The notes below the pieces were generated by a model that did no database searches, was not told where the DNA came from, and was given only the letters and a program-made list of their open reading frames with translations. Positions 1 to 11,646 of a stretch of DNA of 64,000 nt are shown piece after piece. The DNA lies in the NCBI GenBank assembly GCA_010645155.1, contig CM021317.1:8898678-8962677 (forward strand). The letters run 5' to 3'. Both the position numbers and the translations under genes were made by a program. This DNA is from Tigriopus japonicus (taxonomy: Eukaryota; Arthropoda; Copepoda; Harpacticoida; Harpacticidae). The first letter of the stretch is position 1; every line of letters begins with the position of its first letter.

Positions 1-73
1 TTACACTTTCTACTCACACTTTCTACTCACACCTTCTACAACAAGTTTACAACAACACCCCACCCAAAGCCCC
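1..73. repeat. 73-bp direct duplicate of a minisatellite edge
   Basis: Bases 1-73 are identical to 3164-3236: the last ACACTTTCTACTC units plus the unique flank ending in AAAGCCCC. After base 73 the two copies diverge completely. This is a direct duplication of the array edge, or an assembly join at the window boundary. Confidence 0.85.
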
Positions 74-135
74 ACACTGATTTGTCGTCTGAATGGTAGC
101 TTGCAAGCTGTCGTCCTGGTATTCTAGATATAGGG

Positions 136-449
136 CACAGACCATATAATGGCTAGACCTCGCTTCGTGAGAGAAAAGGGTGGACAACTTTGCTTCATCA
201 GCTGGTACATAACACTACACCCAAAAATGGTGGAAATTTCAAAATTTTCAAAATTTTACCAGCGTGGCCAAATCTTGAACAAACTCAACGTACCGTACGT
301 ACTTTGTTCTTGACGCCAGCGTGCGTCGTTACTTCTGAGCACGTGGTCGCCCTGAGATTTTTGAGCTAGCGCAGCTGGGCCAAGTGATGTCACTTTTCTC
401 TCGCCGACGGAACAGGCCAATGCGACATCTAGTCATTATATGATCTGTG
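136..449 (+). mobile_element. MITE family A, copy 1 (314 bp, 8-bp TSD)
   Basis: The element has terminal inverted repeats of about 28 bp, starting CACAGACCATATAATGGCTA on the left and CACAGATCATATAATGACTA on the reverse of the right end. It is flanked by a perfect 8-bp target duplication, atataggg (128-135 and 450-457). There is no coding capacity. A second copy of exactly the same length lies inverted at 10695-11008. An 8-bp TSD fits hAT or P superfamily mobilisation; the superfamily is inferred. Confidence 0.9.
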
Positions 450-457
450 ATATAGGG

Positions 458-2870
458 TCCATACGAATGCAGTGGCAGCATATTGGAATACAGTGTATGA
501 GAGAACTTTTGTGTTGGGAGTTGCCTGGATCTCCCAAGGGGTTAAAGGTAGGTCAAAAATTGGAATTAGGTTCTTCTGAAAACATATGACAAAGGGAAAA
601 CCTGAAAGTTAGGACCCATAGTATTTCATGCTTGATCTAACACTTGGTTTGGAATCACAATTCTTCAATTTAGAAATAGGCTTTAGTTTTCTTACTCAAT
701 ATTATATTTGCAGTAAATTAAGTTTTCATTTTTCAAGTACAAATCTGGTTTCAAAAAGTGTTGGAACTTAAAAATGACTTCTTTAACTTGTGAAATCAAC
801 GTGATTTTTTATTTTGAGCTCAGTTCCCATAAGCAACATTGGCTTTTTTAGGGGGATCATCAATACAAAATGTGAAATGATAAATATCTAACAAAAATGA
901 ATAGAGATGAATTTAAAAAGAGGAGAAATCTGGAGGCAAGAACAGACCTGCACATGCATCTTACAGACTTTTAGAGTCAGATTTAGTTAGAGGTTGCGCG
1001 ATTTCATTTTCAAAATCCTTCATTTTTACCAGTGATTTCCTTCCTCTCTTGTGTTGTATGCTCTCTCGACGGCTTCCTCCCTTTCATCTGAACTACTGAT
1101 GACTTGGAGAAGCACTCTACCATACACTCAATTAACAAACTACCTGGAAGAAAAGTTTCAAATAAAAAATTTAGATTTACAATACAACAACTGCATTCCT
1201 TTAGATCACCTTTGTTGTTAAGTGTTTAAGTTAAAGCCAAAATGCTCTTGATCAAATGAAATTTGTTTCTACTCCTTGGTTACAGTAGTCCCTCCATCTT
1301 TCAGAATTGGGACTTTTGCACTCTGTTAGAAGTATGATTCGAAAACTTTGATCACATGCACTTTGAAGAACTTGAATTGTGGGCAAACTGTGATCAAAAA
1401 ATAAATACCCTAATTTGTGACCCAATTATCTTAACAGATTTTGCGAAAATTTCAGCTCAATCTAGTACCTAGTTCAGAGAACAATTGCACACAGTTGAGC
1501 TCATCTGGGTCCAAATGAAAACATTTTTTATTGGGATTTGACCACCATGCCCCCACCTAACCCCTCGAAATATTAACTGGAGTTGGCCCCGGTCTAGATT
1601 AACATTTCTAGTCCAGACTGTCAAATTAATAGAAGAAGTTTTTGTCTTGGATGTTTTGTTTGCTTGTGGGACACATCTTGTCTCAGGTCTCGCCCCAACC
1701 CATGGTTTATTTGGAAAAGCAAAGGCACAAGAATCAAAGATGGGAAGTCCGCCATATCACTCCTCCAAGACACAAGGTTTTGGTAATGAAATTGCATAAC
1801 CTCTTAATAAATCCTACTCTGAAAGTCCATTAGAGCACATGCAGGATGCAAAAAGCACCACAAGGTTTCTAAGCCAAAGAAGTTGTTTTTAAATCCCAAA
1901 AAAATTGAGGTCAGTTTACAAATTAGAGTTCACTGTTGCAGTTTTATTTCAATTCTTTTAATTTATTTACAGACAGGAAACAAGAAAATTTCACAAAGAA
2001 CATATTTAAGAACAAATGTTTGAAAACCTTCTTTCCCTTTAATACCAACTGTACTAAGGTTGGTACCTTTTAATTTGAGTTCACCTCCACAGAATTAGAC
2101 TAGGAGCAGAATAATTTCAACAATATTTAAGTTTAATACTCCTATTAGAATATTTAAGAATTGAGGCAAAGAAAAATTTCCAACATTTGATTTAAAGTGT
2201 GAAAGTGATATTGAAACGTTTTTGGCCCTTGAACTAAATAAGAACATTTATATTAAAATGGGCAGAACTTTTCAACATCAAAAGTGGTCTCAAAAGTATT
2301 TGGACCTTAAAAATGACTTTTCCTGATCAAAACACGGTGTCTCTCAAAAATACAAGATGACTGATTTGTCAATTCAGTGTTATGGGATTGACAAAATGCT
2401 TACTGCACGATGAACAGCAAATTAAGGAAAAGTCAAGCTAAATCTAAACCAGTTTTGGTCTGATCTTCCATCATATTTCATCAAATTAGCACCTTCTACG
2501 AGATGTAGCCCTAGGTATTCACCTGAGGCTAGCTTTTTAGTGCAAAAGATGGTAAGATCATACTTAAGGTCACTCTAAAGTTCAATCTTGAGATCAATCT
2601 TTGCGTCTAAACAACTAGCCTCTGGAGCGAGGTCAAAGTTCATAGAAGGGGTTGGGTTGGAAAAGAAAAGTAGCTGAGTATGCATAGTGTATGAGGATTG
2701 TTCCCATTTAAGGTGCTAATTGAAAGAATTCTTGGTTGATTGTCCAACATTTGATTTTTTGAGCCAATCAGGCTTCCAAAATCCGTCAATTTATGTGATG
2801 TACTGGGTAAGGGGAAGTCAAGCTTATGGAATTGAAATATAATCTTGCTTGTTTTCAATTGATCTACTAC
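458..2870. other. Non-coding AT-rich stretch, nothing recognised
   Basis: No open frame here resembles a known protein. The sequence is AT-rich intergenic DNA without a recognisable transposon end or tandem array. Confidence 0.6.
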
Positions 2871-3200
2871 CATTTCCTTTCTCATTTTCTACTCCTATTT
2901 GTTTTCCCATTTGCTTTCTCACTTTCTATTCCTGCTTGTTTTCCCATTTGCTTTCTCATTTTCTACTCCTGCTTGTTTTCCCACTTGCTTTCCATTCTCT
3001 ATTCCTTGCATTCTCTCAACCCTTACATTCTAATCCTATTTTCAGTGCACACTTTCTACTCACACTTTCTACTCACATTTTCTACTCACACTTTCTACTC
3101 ACACTTTCTACTCACACTTTCTACTCACACTTTCTACTCACACTTTCTACTCACACTTTCTACTTACACTTTCTACTCACACTTTCTACTCACACCTTCT
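2871..3200. repeat. Two adjoining minisatellites (about 38 bp and 13 bp periods)
   Basis: From 2871 to about 2990 a unit of about 38 bp (TTTCTCATTTTCTACTCC followed by a TTGTTTTCCCATTTGC segment) repeats about three times. From about 3047 to 3195 a 13-bp unit, ACACTTTCTACTC, repeats about eleven times. The period is not a multiple of three, yet the array is open in several frames only because it lacks stops. The shared TTTCTACTC core suggests the short array grew out of the longer one. Confidence 0.85.
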
Positions 3201-3798
3201 ACAACAAGTTTACAACAACACCCCACCCAAAGCCCCCTAGTTTCCACACCGTCCCCGTACAGCTTGTCCTTTTGTTGGTAAATCTCTCGATCAATTTTCT
3301 CACTTTCTGCCTCGGGAGAGAAAAAAATCGAAGGGACAGAATATGACAAAAGTACCAGGGATATTCATTTACCTGGACGGAAAATCAGTTCAACCATGGA
3401 CATTTGTACTATCTGACCTGCATGCTTTGCCTGCTCAATAAGGATTTTAGGAGCTCTGTATACCTCAAGCCAGTCCAGCATCTGTTACTCAGTGCCATAG
3501 TATAAAAGCCAACCAAGACTTTACACTGGATCATTCCCTGTCAATGAGATGGGGGCTTCAGACGTACAAATTATAGTGCGGATAAGATGAACTTTTAGTG
3601 AAATAGTTGAGATGTAGAGCAATGAATTGACTTGTAGGGCAAAAAAGTAAATTGTAGGTAAATAATATTTTGGACTTGACCTCCTTGGGTTGGGAGGAAG
3701 TAAAGAATCGAAAAGGGAATGGGGTTTGGTTGATATCTGGAATCAGACAAATAAAAACATTGAATTGTAATTGTTGTTACTTTGTTCTTATTCTTTGA

Positions 3799-3814
3799 TG
3801 GTGACCCTGACGAG
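3799..3814 (+). other. Candidate gypsy primer-binding site and LTR edge
   Basis: TGGTGACCCTGACGAG lies about 60 bp upstream of the gag start at 3861. It resembles TGGTGAACCCGACGTGA at the same place in the gypsy element at 26-28.7 kb (minus strand, 28688-28704). A TGG start next to an LTR end is usual for tRNA-primed retroelements. An AATAAA at about 3750 would fit an LTR poly(A) signal. The LTR start could not be located. Confidence 0.4.
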
Positions 3815-3860
3815 TTTTCATGATATCATCTATTCTCCGTCCAATCATCCACATACCAAA

Positions 3861-4605
3861 ATGGCTACTAACGGAGACGATTCCTCCCTCAATGCCGTTT
3901 CAATGAAACTATCGGCATTCTGGCCTCACAACCCCGCACTCTGGTTCCATCAGATCGAGGCCCAGTTTTTTGCACGAAACATCACTCAACAAATGACCAA
4001 ATTCAATTATGTCGTGGGATCTCTGGGCTGAGACAGCAGCCGAACTTCGTGATATCATCTTTAACGTCCCTATGGTACATTGTCTTGATGGAACGACTCA
4101 TCACCAAAACGACGATGCCCCAGGAATGCAGAACCTCCTCTCACTTCCACCCCTTGGAGATTTACGCTCTTTCCAACTCCTTCGACGGATGGAACAATTT
4201 GCTGATAAAAAAATGGAGGATCCCATGTACATCGAGTTATTCTTATCCCGACACCCAAAATCTGTGCGCTTAATTTTGATGGCTCAAGGAGGAAAATCTC
4301 TTCATCAGTTGGCTGAACATGCAGATAACCTCAGTGTCTCCCACGTGGGCAGTTCAAGTGCAGAATCTGGTCATTTTGGTCTGTCGGCAATAGCCGGCGA
4401 GGATACAGCTTCTTTGCGGCCAGAGATAGTAGCTCTCTGCCGTCAAATGAACAAGAGCAAGGCCTTCCAGGATTTCAAGCAAACAAGAATCTGTGTCTCT
4501 CTGTTGGTACCATGAGCGCTTTGTTAGGGCTGAAAATATATACAAACCACCCTGCACTACGTCGGGAAACGCCTCCCTCGATCTGTAATCGCTACCAACG
4601 GATCG
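3861..4605 (+). pseudogene. Ty3/gypsy-type gag remnant, frameshifted
   Basis: The first frame (3861-4031) starts MATNGDDSSLNAVSMK and includes HNPALWFHQIEAQF, typical of arthropod gypsy gag. The following frame (4009-4515) carries QFADKKMEDPMYIELF and LPPLGDLRSFQLLRRM. A third frame near 4495 encodes CWYHERFV...NIYKPPC, matching the LCWFHARYGDNAKRC motif at the end of the complete gag at 27.8-28.6 kb. The shifts around 4010-4030 and 4500 make it a pseudogene. No pol follows, so the element is truncated after gag. Confidence 0.75.
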
Positions 4606-5055
4606 AGCTAAGAACCGCTGAATTTCTCTGGACCGAGAGGCTAAGAAGAGGAATCATGGTTTCCAGTGGGAACACTTCAATTGCGTTCTTCTGCAAATGA
4701 GACCTTCCTTATGTTGATAAGAATGCGTACTTGGACTTTTGGTATGTGGCTGAATCACCAACAGAACAAGTTCAATACCACCCTCACATGAATTAGCACA
4801 ACATGATGAATAAGCAATTGAGACTTGACTGAATCCCACAGTATCTTAGGTTGTAAAGTTGCTCCTTTCACTAAAGGTGTTGCACTATGAAAGGGTGGGT
4901 GTGCCATCAATCATGGACTGTGGCAGATGAAGGAGTACTGGACCAAGTCAAATGGACTGAACATGATTCAAACTACACACTTAAAAGACACTGCATAGAT
5001 GAATTCATCACATTTCAAGATGAAAAGAGCTGTGTTTCAAATGTTGAGTAGTCTG
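4606..5055. other. Unassigned sequence downstream of the gag remnant
   Basis: Open frames here are short and unrecognised. The stretch may be decayed retroelement or unrelated intergenic DNA. Confidence 0.4.
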
Positions 5056-5333
5056 AAGCTTCGCCCACACTACCGCACTAAATAAGTGTAGTACAGTATT
5101 AGACTAGACTCTCAGGACGAATTACAGAAATACAGCTTAAGGCCTGTCATTGTACTAAAATGAGAGGTTATTTCAAAGCAGTAAATGTTCCGTTGAATTT
5201 TAATTGTAGTAACTAGGCCTTAAGTGGTATTCTGTTATATATCCTTTGTTTAGTTATCCTTGACTTATTGAAGTGTAGTAACTCAAATCGGAAGCTTCGT
5301 CTACTGTGCTGCGACTTGCAGTGTGCTACTGGC

Positions 5334-5495
5334 CAGGGTTGCCAGGTTCTGGGGAAGCCTCTCGGCCACTTTTACTTTGAAATTCGGCCACTTTCGGCCA
5401 CTTTTGGAAGTGGCAGAGGGATTTTTTTTCTTTCAGCCACCGGGTTTTAGGGTTTTGCCAAAAGTGGCCAAGGATTCGGCCACCTGGCAACCCTG
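5334..5495. mobile_element. 162-bp hAT-like MITE with GGCCACTTT motif
   Basis: Terminal inverted repeats are CAGGGTTGCCAGGT on the left and CAGGGTTGCCAGGTGGCC on the reverse of the right end. Flanking 8-mers ctactggc and ccgctggc match at 6 of 8 positions. The interior is largely inward-facing copies of CGGCCACTTT. The CAGGG terminus and 8-bp TSD are typical of hAT nonautonomous elements. Confidence 0.8.
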
Positions 5496-5689
5496 CCGCT
5501 GGCCAACATACTCCATGTAAAAGGGCATTCTCTATTCTGATTGGCTGAGCTTAATTGCGCTAAATACTTCAATCCCTCTAAAATAGTTCAAGGTTCTGCT
5601 GTGTTTATAGGGGGCGTTGCTCTCTTCAGTCGAGAGTGAGCCACATGTACTTTTCAGAGGGAGCCACCTGAAATTCGAGTAAAAAAAAA

Positions 5690-5800
5690 GCAAGTCACTT
5701 TGAAAGCGGCCGTGTTTCCAATCCGCGGGCAGGTGTTCGAGCGAGCGTTCTTAGATGGAGATTTAAAAAAAAGCCAAATGGAGGAACGATTATTTTTTGA
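5690..5800 (+). repeat. Dispersed repeat shared with 24895-25010
   Basis: The segment holding GAGCGAGCGTTCTT, GATGGAGATTT and AAGCCAAATGGAGGAACGAT is found inverted at 24895-25010. The copies differ by small indels. It is non-coding and its transposon family is not recognised. Confidence 0.75.
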
Positions 5801-6916
5801 GAAAGTAGCATGCACGAACAATTTCTATTTTGTTTCAGTTTCTCCAAAAAAAATGTAACGCTGATTTGAATACGTTTGTTTCATTTCATTCAACTCTAAA
5901 TCAAATATGTAAAATCTATTCAATGCAGGCGAAGCCGTCACACTCTCAAGTGATCAAAATGACACCTTGCGGGGTAAATAAGTCATAATTTGAAGCTAAA
6001 TGACTAATTGAAATGTGTTTGATACCGCGGACGCGTCGAATGTCCGGGTTGATAGGCAAAATAACCTTTTACGATGTATTATTAGCTTCGAATGGAACGT
6101 TACACAATGGCTCATTTCAGGAACTGGTATTTGGCGGGAAGGTTTTTGTTTCGATAGGGGGCGCAACGAAACGGCGTTACTTTGCACGAAAAAATCTAAA
6201 GCAGCGCCATCTATCGTTAGATGCGCCTCAACAGTGTTCATTTCATCTATTATTTGTCAGTCGTTACCAACCTCATCTTTCTATATGGAACAGTATCACC
6301 TTTATGTGCATTTCCAAGATGCCCAATTCCAAGATGCCTGGAATTGGAGGACGGTCCCTGTTGGCTCATTTTGAACTGCTAACTCTAAATTCAGCTTCTC
6401 CAACTAATAAACAAAGTTATTAGCTGAATGTAGCACTGTACTACACTTAGTTAGTGCGGTAGCATAGACGAAGCTACCAAATTGAAGTCATGTGACTTTT
6501 CAGACTAGTGACTACACTACACTGCAAGACACCAAGCTTCGGGCTAGTGAGAAGCAACTTGCAAAACAAACAAGGGTGACTGAAAATTGTAGTTTTTTAG
6601 AATTTTAATTTGGATCCCACTAAAATAATTTAGGCTCAAGTTATTTTTTTTAACAAAAGAAACCTGTTATCCCTTTATGAATAGCAGAAGGAACTTAATA
6701 CTCAAAATATGAAAAGTTGTTCTTCCACCAATACAAAGAAGTCATGCTATCTGCCGGCCAATAATCTCGTCACCTTTTGAAGGGCAAATGTAGGGCAAAT
6801 GTGGCCAATCCTGCCCAGTGGCAATTGGCTTGGGTTGCCTGAAGAAAGTATAATTTGAGAGAGGCACTTTTTCCGATGAGGGTTCAGATCCTGGGTTGAG
6901 TCATCCTTGCCTAATC

Positions 6917-8760
6917 CAAGGAGTACTCTACCCTGGAGGCAGACAACGAAAGGGCGATGCCAGCAAGACATTTCTTTACAGAAAATGAGGTTCAAAATCA
7001 ATTTGAGCGATATTTCTGACTGAAAATTAATTGCTGTATGTTTGAAGGTTATTTCTAGCAAGTAAATGTCCCAAAATACCAAGAAAGTAAAACTGGACAG
7101 TTACAAAACTTGAAGATAAAGAAAGGAACATGACAAAACAACAGCATATTTTAGCAACAAAACATAACCAAAACAGGTACATATTCCAATGTCCACGAAT
7201 GTTTTTCTTAGTACTGAGACTGCAATTTATTTATTATTTTGGCCCCAGGGCTGGATTTGGAGGCGTCAAACTATTTCGTCTTTTCCTTGTTGTAAATTTC
7301 AGAGTTCTGTTCTTTGGCAAAATTTTCGCCAAAAAAAGTTAAACATTCTCTTGGCTATTTCTTCGCAAAAAACTTCATAAGATTGACCTTTGCCACAGGA
7401 GGCTTCCAAAATGGAAACTGTATCAAATGAGCTTCCAATGATCAAACAAAAGCTTTTGGCAAACACCTCTCTTCGGTGTTGGCATTCTAAAAGAAACTTC
7501 TTGCTTTCCTGGTTTGCCATGATTTGCGAGAATATACCCCAGGTATGAATACAAGTCAGGTAGACTAAATCGGTTGGTTTGGATAACCCTCCACAATTGA
7601 TTTGCTCCAAAAAGCTCTCTCGAGGGCCATTGGAAGTTGAGGCTTTTTCATCTTCAAGGTTAAAAACTATTTAAGGTTTTGCCCTGTGACACCAAGTTTG
7701 GGCATTGGGAACACTTCACTCGACGATTGCACAAGATAACCAGCAATGTAGAAACCAATACTGCTGTCTTCAATGGACTCCAAATGAGTAACGGGAAGAA
7801 ACTTGAGCATCAATCGAAGTTTTATCGCGGCATTATGGATGGTTTCACCTTCGGACACTGATTTGGGGCCAACATTTTTTTATGTCACAAACGTGCATGT
7901 TGTCGAAGTTCACCCAAGATCAAACTTTGATTAGTTTATCCACTCCACGGCTTATCAGACTCTAGAATCTGTCGGTAAGAGGTAAAATAATTGCCTCCCG
8001 AAAGTTGTTGGTACCAACCAAATCAGGCTGATTGAAATGATCAGACTGAAATTTCCCCCAAAAAGTACATTTTGGATCTCATGCCTATGTAACATATCTT
8101 TGGCATATTCTTGGAGAGTTTTGGTGGACAAAGTCATGGCAAGCATGGTGGGAGATGTGAGACCTTGTCGCTCTTTTCCCTGGCCTTCAAATTTCGAATT
8201 CCAATCAGAGAACCAAAAAAGAAAATTTCGAAAGAAATTTCAAGTCATCATCCTAAACTGAATAAATTGGGGCACAGGATGGGTCACGTTTTTGTGTGTG
8301 AAGGACGGCACTTTTAGTGTGCACCACTTTCCACCACTTATTTATCAATTTCAGGAACTTCAATGTGTCTTTCCACGGTTTATCTGCACTGTTGATGTAA
8401 AATTCCAGGTATTTGTGTTCCACCGTATTGAAAGTCTTGGACTATTTGGTTAAGGCTGTTTTTATCTTCATTAAAGTATTCTCCATAGCTCTTCAAGGCT
8501 GCCAAAATATTTAGTATTTTCCATGAGTATTCGATGCTATCTCGAATTGTCAACTATTCTTAGAGATGGTTGTTCAATGTTGGATACAAGTGTTCAATTT
8601 AGGATAAGAACCAACCGTAATCAATTTGGCCACCTTAACAAACGTGCGACCATTGTGAATTGAGCATCGAAGAAGATGCCACTCAAAGACCTTGTGGATT
8701 TTCCTATTATTTTGGTCATCTTGCTATTTGCAAGTGTCACATTCTAGTGTTTTAGTGGAC
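6917..8760 (-). pseudogene. P-element-like (THAP9-type) transposase remnant, copy 1
   Basis: On the minus strand, broken frames encode LAMTLSTKTLQEYAKDML and HRHEIQNVLFG (about 7955-8146), then YIAGYLVQSSSEV (about 7760), then INCGGLSKPTD and QESKKFLLECQ (7299-7610). These match the C-terminal half of P-element/THAP9 transposases (the T..TL..STK.LxEY block, xYIAGYL and xxGGL). A second copy lies inverted at 34058-36296 with the same residue blocks. The 3' terminus reads CAAGGAGTACTCTACC at 6917. Numerous stops and shifts make it dead. The 5' end is diffuse near 8.8 kb, where a MITE sits. Confidence 0.75.
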
Positions 8761-8941
8761 AGAGAGATCCAGTCGTGCTGATTGAGAAAGAAAATTTGGA
8801 TGGGTTGTGTGTGGCCCTTCAAAGAAAAAGAGAGCTTTACTACATTCTTCTTTCTTTCTTCCAATCAAAGACCATCGTATTCTCCATTGATGAGAACGAC
8901 TCAAAGTCAATTGTCACTTGTGTGTTTGTTCAGCAAACTAT

Positions 8942-9239
8942 TAGTGATGGGTTTCGAACCGGGAGTGCTGCCATTTTTTACTCGGAAGTTCATCATTGTT
9001 GATTAGGGCAGGTTGTATTGAACGTTTTCAAAAAGACTTAAACAGGGACCAATTTGGCAACACTCGAACTAGTTCGATTTCGAGTTCCATCAGTAGCTAT
9101 ACTTTTGGATTTCGAGTTGGCAGTGCTGCCATATTTTATGACGTCTCTAGTTGAGAAGATTAGTTGGGGGTCAACTTTTTGACCTTAAAATCCAAAGTGG
9201 CAAAACTCGGCCAAAAATCCAACTCGAAACCCATCAGTA
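8942..9239. mobile_element. MITE family B, copy 1 (298 bp, perfect 8-bp TSD)
   Basis: The left end is TAGTGATGGGTTTCGA and the reverse of the right end is TACTGATGGGTTTCGA. The flanking target duplication caaactat is perfect (8934-8941 and 9240-9247). The interior contains further CGAGTT motifs and is non-coding. A second copy with its own perfect TSD lies at 58038-58341. Confidence 0.92.
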
Positions 9240-9594
9240 CAAACTATTGAGCCTTCCATTTTACTCTCAGATCCTTCAATGGATAGATGGGTGGACAAGA
9301 AATGGAACATTGGATTCGGAAAAAGGTTCAGGGAATATTAGTCTTCTCTTGTCACTATTGCAAACTTTGGTGTGGTGATTCAACATGAAAGTGAATGGGA
9401 CAAAGCAATGGAATCATCACCAGTTAGACAAGAACAAGCACGTGGAATTGAAGAGGCAACTGTCAGATACAGGGACAGACTACTTTTGGCTGAAGGCTCA
9501 CAACTTTGAGAATGATCAACTATGAGAAGACCATAATACAAGACATCAATGGTTAACCAACCGCAAGAGAGCACCTTCATGCCTAGATTGGACT

Positions 9595-10030
9595 ACATCC
9601 ACAAAGATGCTAAAATTGGCAGATGATTTGAAGATCATCAGGATTATCTTGCAACCACAAGACGAGATGAGTCCAAAGTGCCTTGAACTCAGCTGAGGAA
9701 TGGGCCACGAATAATGGAATGACCTTCAATGTGGATAAACGTAAGATGACGAGGTTTGGAAAGAGGCCAAAAACCACTCCCAAGTAAATCCTGAAAAACC
9801 AGGAACTTCAGAGTGTAGATATGGAAACAGACCTTGGTATCATATTCAATCGTAACATAAAATTCCGTGAACACTGTACTGATATCGTCATGCGGTCGAG
9901 TAGAATAATGGGGCTCCTGAGACGCACTTTCACCATGAGGGACAAGAAAATTACAACTAGACTGTACATAGTGTACATTAGACTTATACTAGAGTATAAC
10001 ATGACTTTTTGCTCTCCTTGAAATGTAATA
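9595..10030 (+). pseudogene. Non-LTR retrotransposon 3' fragment
   Basis: The frame at 9821-10021 contains DLGIIFNRNIKFREH, RIMGLLRRTF and YIVYIRLILEY, the region downstream of the reverse transcriptase core in CR1/jockey-like LINEs (compare DLGITITDNLKPSEH in the LINE at 41.6 kb). Upstream, about 9595-9800, shifted frames give DLKIIRI and other traces. It is short and interrupted. Confidence 0.65.
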
Positions 10031-10375
10031 AAATAGAACCATTCACTTGAACACACGTCATTTCTCTGGTTATTTGCCATTGTTAAAATGTTGTTATGTT
10101 CCACCACTCACTCAAAAACGACTACTGAAAGGAGATTGGGACAAACCTTTTGGTCAACAAGTAATTATAATGTCCAACCATCTTCTGACGGTTCACATGG
10201 TTGTCATGAAAGGAAAGAACAAACGAACAAGCAATCTTTTGGTTTTTTGATCTCGCTTTTGTTTGTTTTGACCACAGGGCGGATATACGGAAATTTTTGT
10301 TGGACGAGTTACAGGTGTTGAAGAGCAAAGGTTGCACGTGAAAACTTGATATTTCCGAAGATTATTACCTAAGTT

Positions 10376-10577
10376 GTGCCCAAACAAACAAATTTCCCTT
10401 CATACAAAAGTTGTGTTTGTTTTGAGAAGTTGCGATTAAATAATGTGGAGTTAACGTGCAGAATCATGCCTCTGGTTTGACGGGTTATTCATGACAGGCC
10501 TTGTACGATTGGGGCAATTTAAGGCGGAACAAGTGACCATGACGTCAACCCTACAAACGAACTTGTTTGGGCACAAC
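10376..10577. repeat. Short inverted-repeat element (AGTTGTGCCCAAAC ends)
   Basis: AGTTGTGCCCAAACAAA on the left is mirrored by TTTGGGCACAACT on the right, about 200 bp apart. No target duplication was found. It is probably a small MITE. Confidence 0.5.
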
Positions 10578-10694
10578 TGCTTGGAAAACGTCACAACCAA
10601 AGGTCAGCTAGGGCCTGAAAATTGTCCAACAAAATTTTAGGCCTGTCTGACACAGCGTCTCCTCTCTGGGAACTCTGTGGTTTTGAAGCTGGCG

Positions 10695-11008
10695 CACAGA
10701 TCATGTAATGACTAGATGTCGCATTGCCCCGTTCCGTCGGCGAGAGAAAAGGGACACCACTTGGCCTAGCTGCGCTAGCTTCAAAATCTAAGGGCGACCG
10801 CATGCTCAGAAGTAACGACGCTCGCTCCCGTCGAGAACAAAGTACGTACGGTACGTTGAGTTTGTTCAGGATTTGGCCACGCTAGCAAAATTTTGAAAAG
10901 TTTGAAATTCCCACCATTTTAGGGTGTAGTGTTATGTACCAGCTGATGAAGCAAAGTTGTCCCCCTTTTTCTCGCACGAAGCGAGGTCTAGCCATTATAT
11001 GGTCTGTG
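10695..11008 (-). mobile_element. MITE family A, copy 2 (314 bp)
   Basis: This is an inverted, diverged copy of 136-449 with exactly the same length. Ends are CACAGATCATGTAATGACTA and, reversed, CACAGACCATATAATGGCTA. Flanking 8-mers agctggcg and cgctggcg match at 7 of 8. The interior keeps the palindromic GTACGTACGGTACG segment of copy 1. Confidence 0.9.
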
Positions 11009-11016
11009 CGCTGGCG

Positions 11017-11638
11017 TCGGAACGGTCCGAAAGGAAAATCAGGGTCGGAACATGAGGGCCAAATATCCCAAATGGGCGTTCTTTGATATCGATTATCAAA
11101 ACAACTAAAGATTTTGCCCAAATCAAAACCATCCAAATGTTTTTTTTAGAATAACCTACTAGGTTTTTGTTTCAAACAAGACTAGAATGTTGATCCAAAC
11201 TGGGCTTCAAGTTATATTTAAACCCTTGATATCTCTAGCATTACGATGACAAACGTGAGGTTTAGTGAAACACTTTTTTATTTTACCCTTACAAAAAGTC
11301 CGAATATTTTTTAGAACATGTTACACACATTAATATGGCGCAATATTGGTATGTTACGTTTAGCCACCGAAAACTTAAAAAAACCCTCGTATTTGAACGA
11401 CTCTATACTTTTTCAGTTCCAATCGGGCAGCTCCGCAGGACTCAACGTCCTCCAAAGCGCGAAATACCAAAGGATACGACAGGCAGGGGTCAAATTTGAA
11501 AAACGAAAACCCGCTGAAAGTTCATTTAATTTTGTTTGCATACAAATTCAATTCGATAATGCAACTTCTGAAAATATCTTATATAATGTTATGTCAGAGA
11601 CATATCATTTATTGCATAACAACGTTGTATTTAATAGA
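11017..11638. other. Spacer with an unassigned plus-strand open frame
   Basis: A plus-strand frame begins at 11318 and includes FQSGSSAGLNVLQSAK just after a TTTTTCAG that could act as a splice acceptor. It then runs into the neighbouring element's repeats. No family is recognised, and coding status is doubtful. Confidence 0.3.
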
Positions 11639-11646
11639 CACCAGTG

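Larger units (their letters stand above)
5056..6540. mobile_element. Inverted-repeat element with CCGCACTAA-type ends
   Basis: The left side (about 5050-5110) contains GAAGCTTCG, then TACCGCACTAAATAAGTGTA and GTACAG. The reverse of the right side (about 6428-6480) contains GTAGCTTCGTC, then TACCGCACTAACTAAGTGTA and GTACAG. The arms are about 45 bp, and a partial extra motif copy lies at 5271-5325. No clear target duplication was found, so the outer limits are approximate. It contains a smaller MITE (5334-5495) and a repeat shared with 24.9 kb. Confidence 0.55.

Noticed and set aside
2826..3346. Two overlapping plus-strand frames rich in HFLLTLSTHTFYS
   Set aside because: They are translations of the 13-bp and 38-bp minisatellites.
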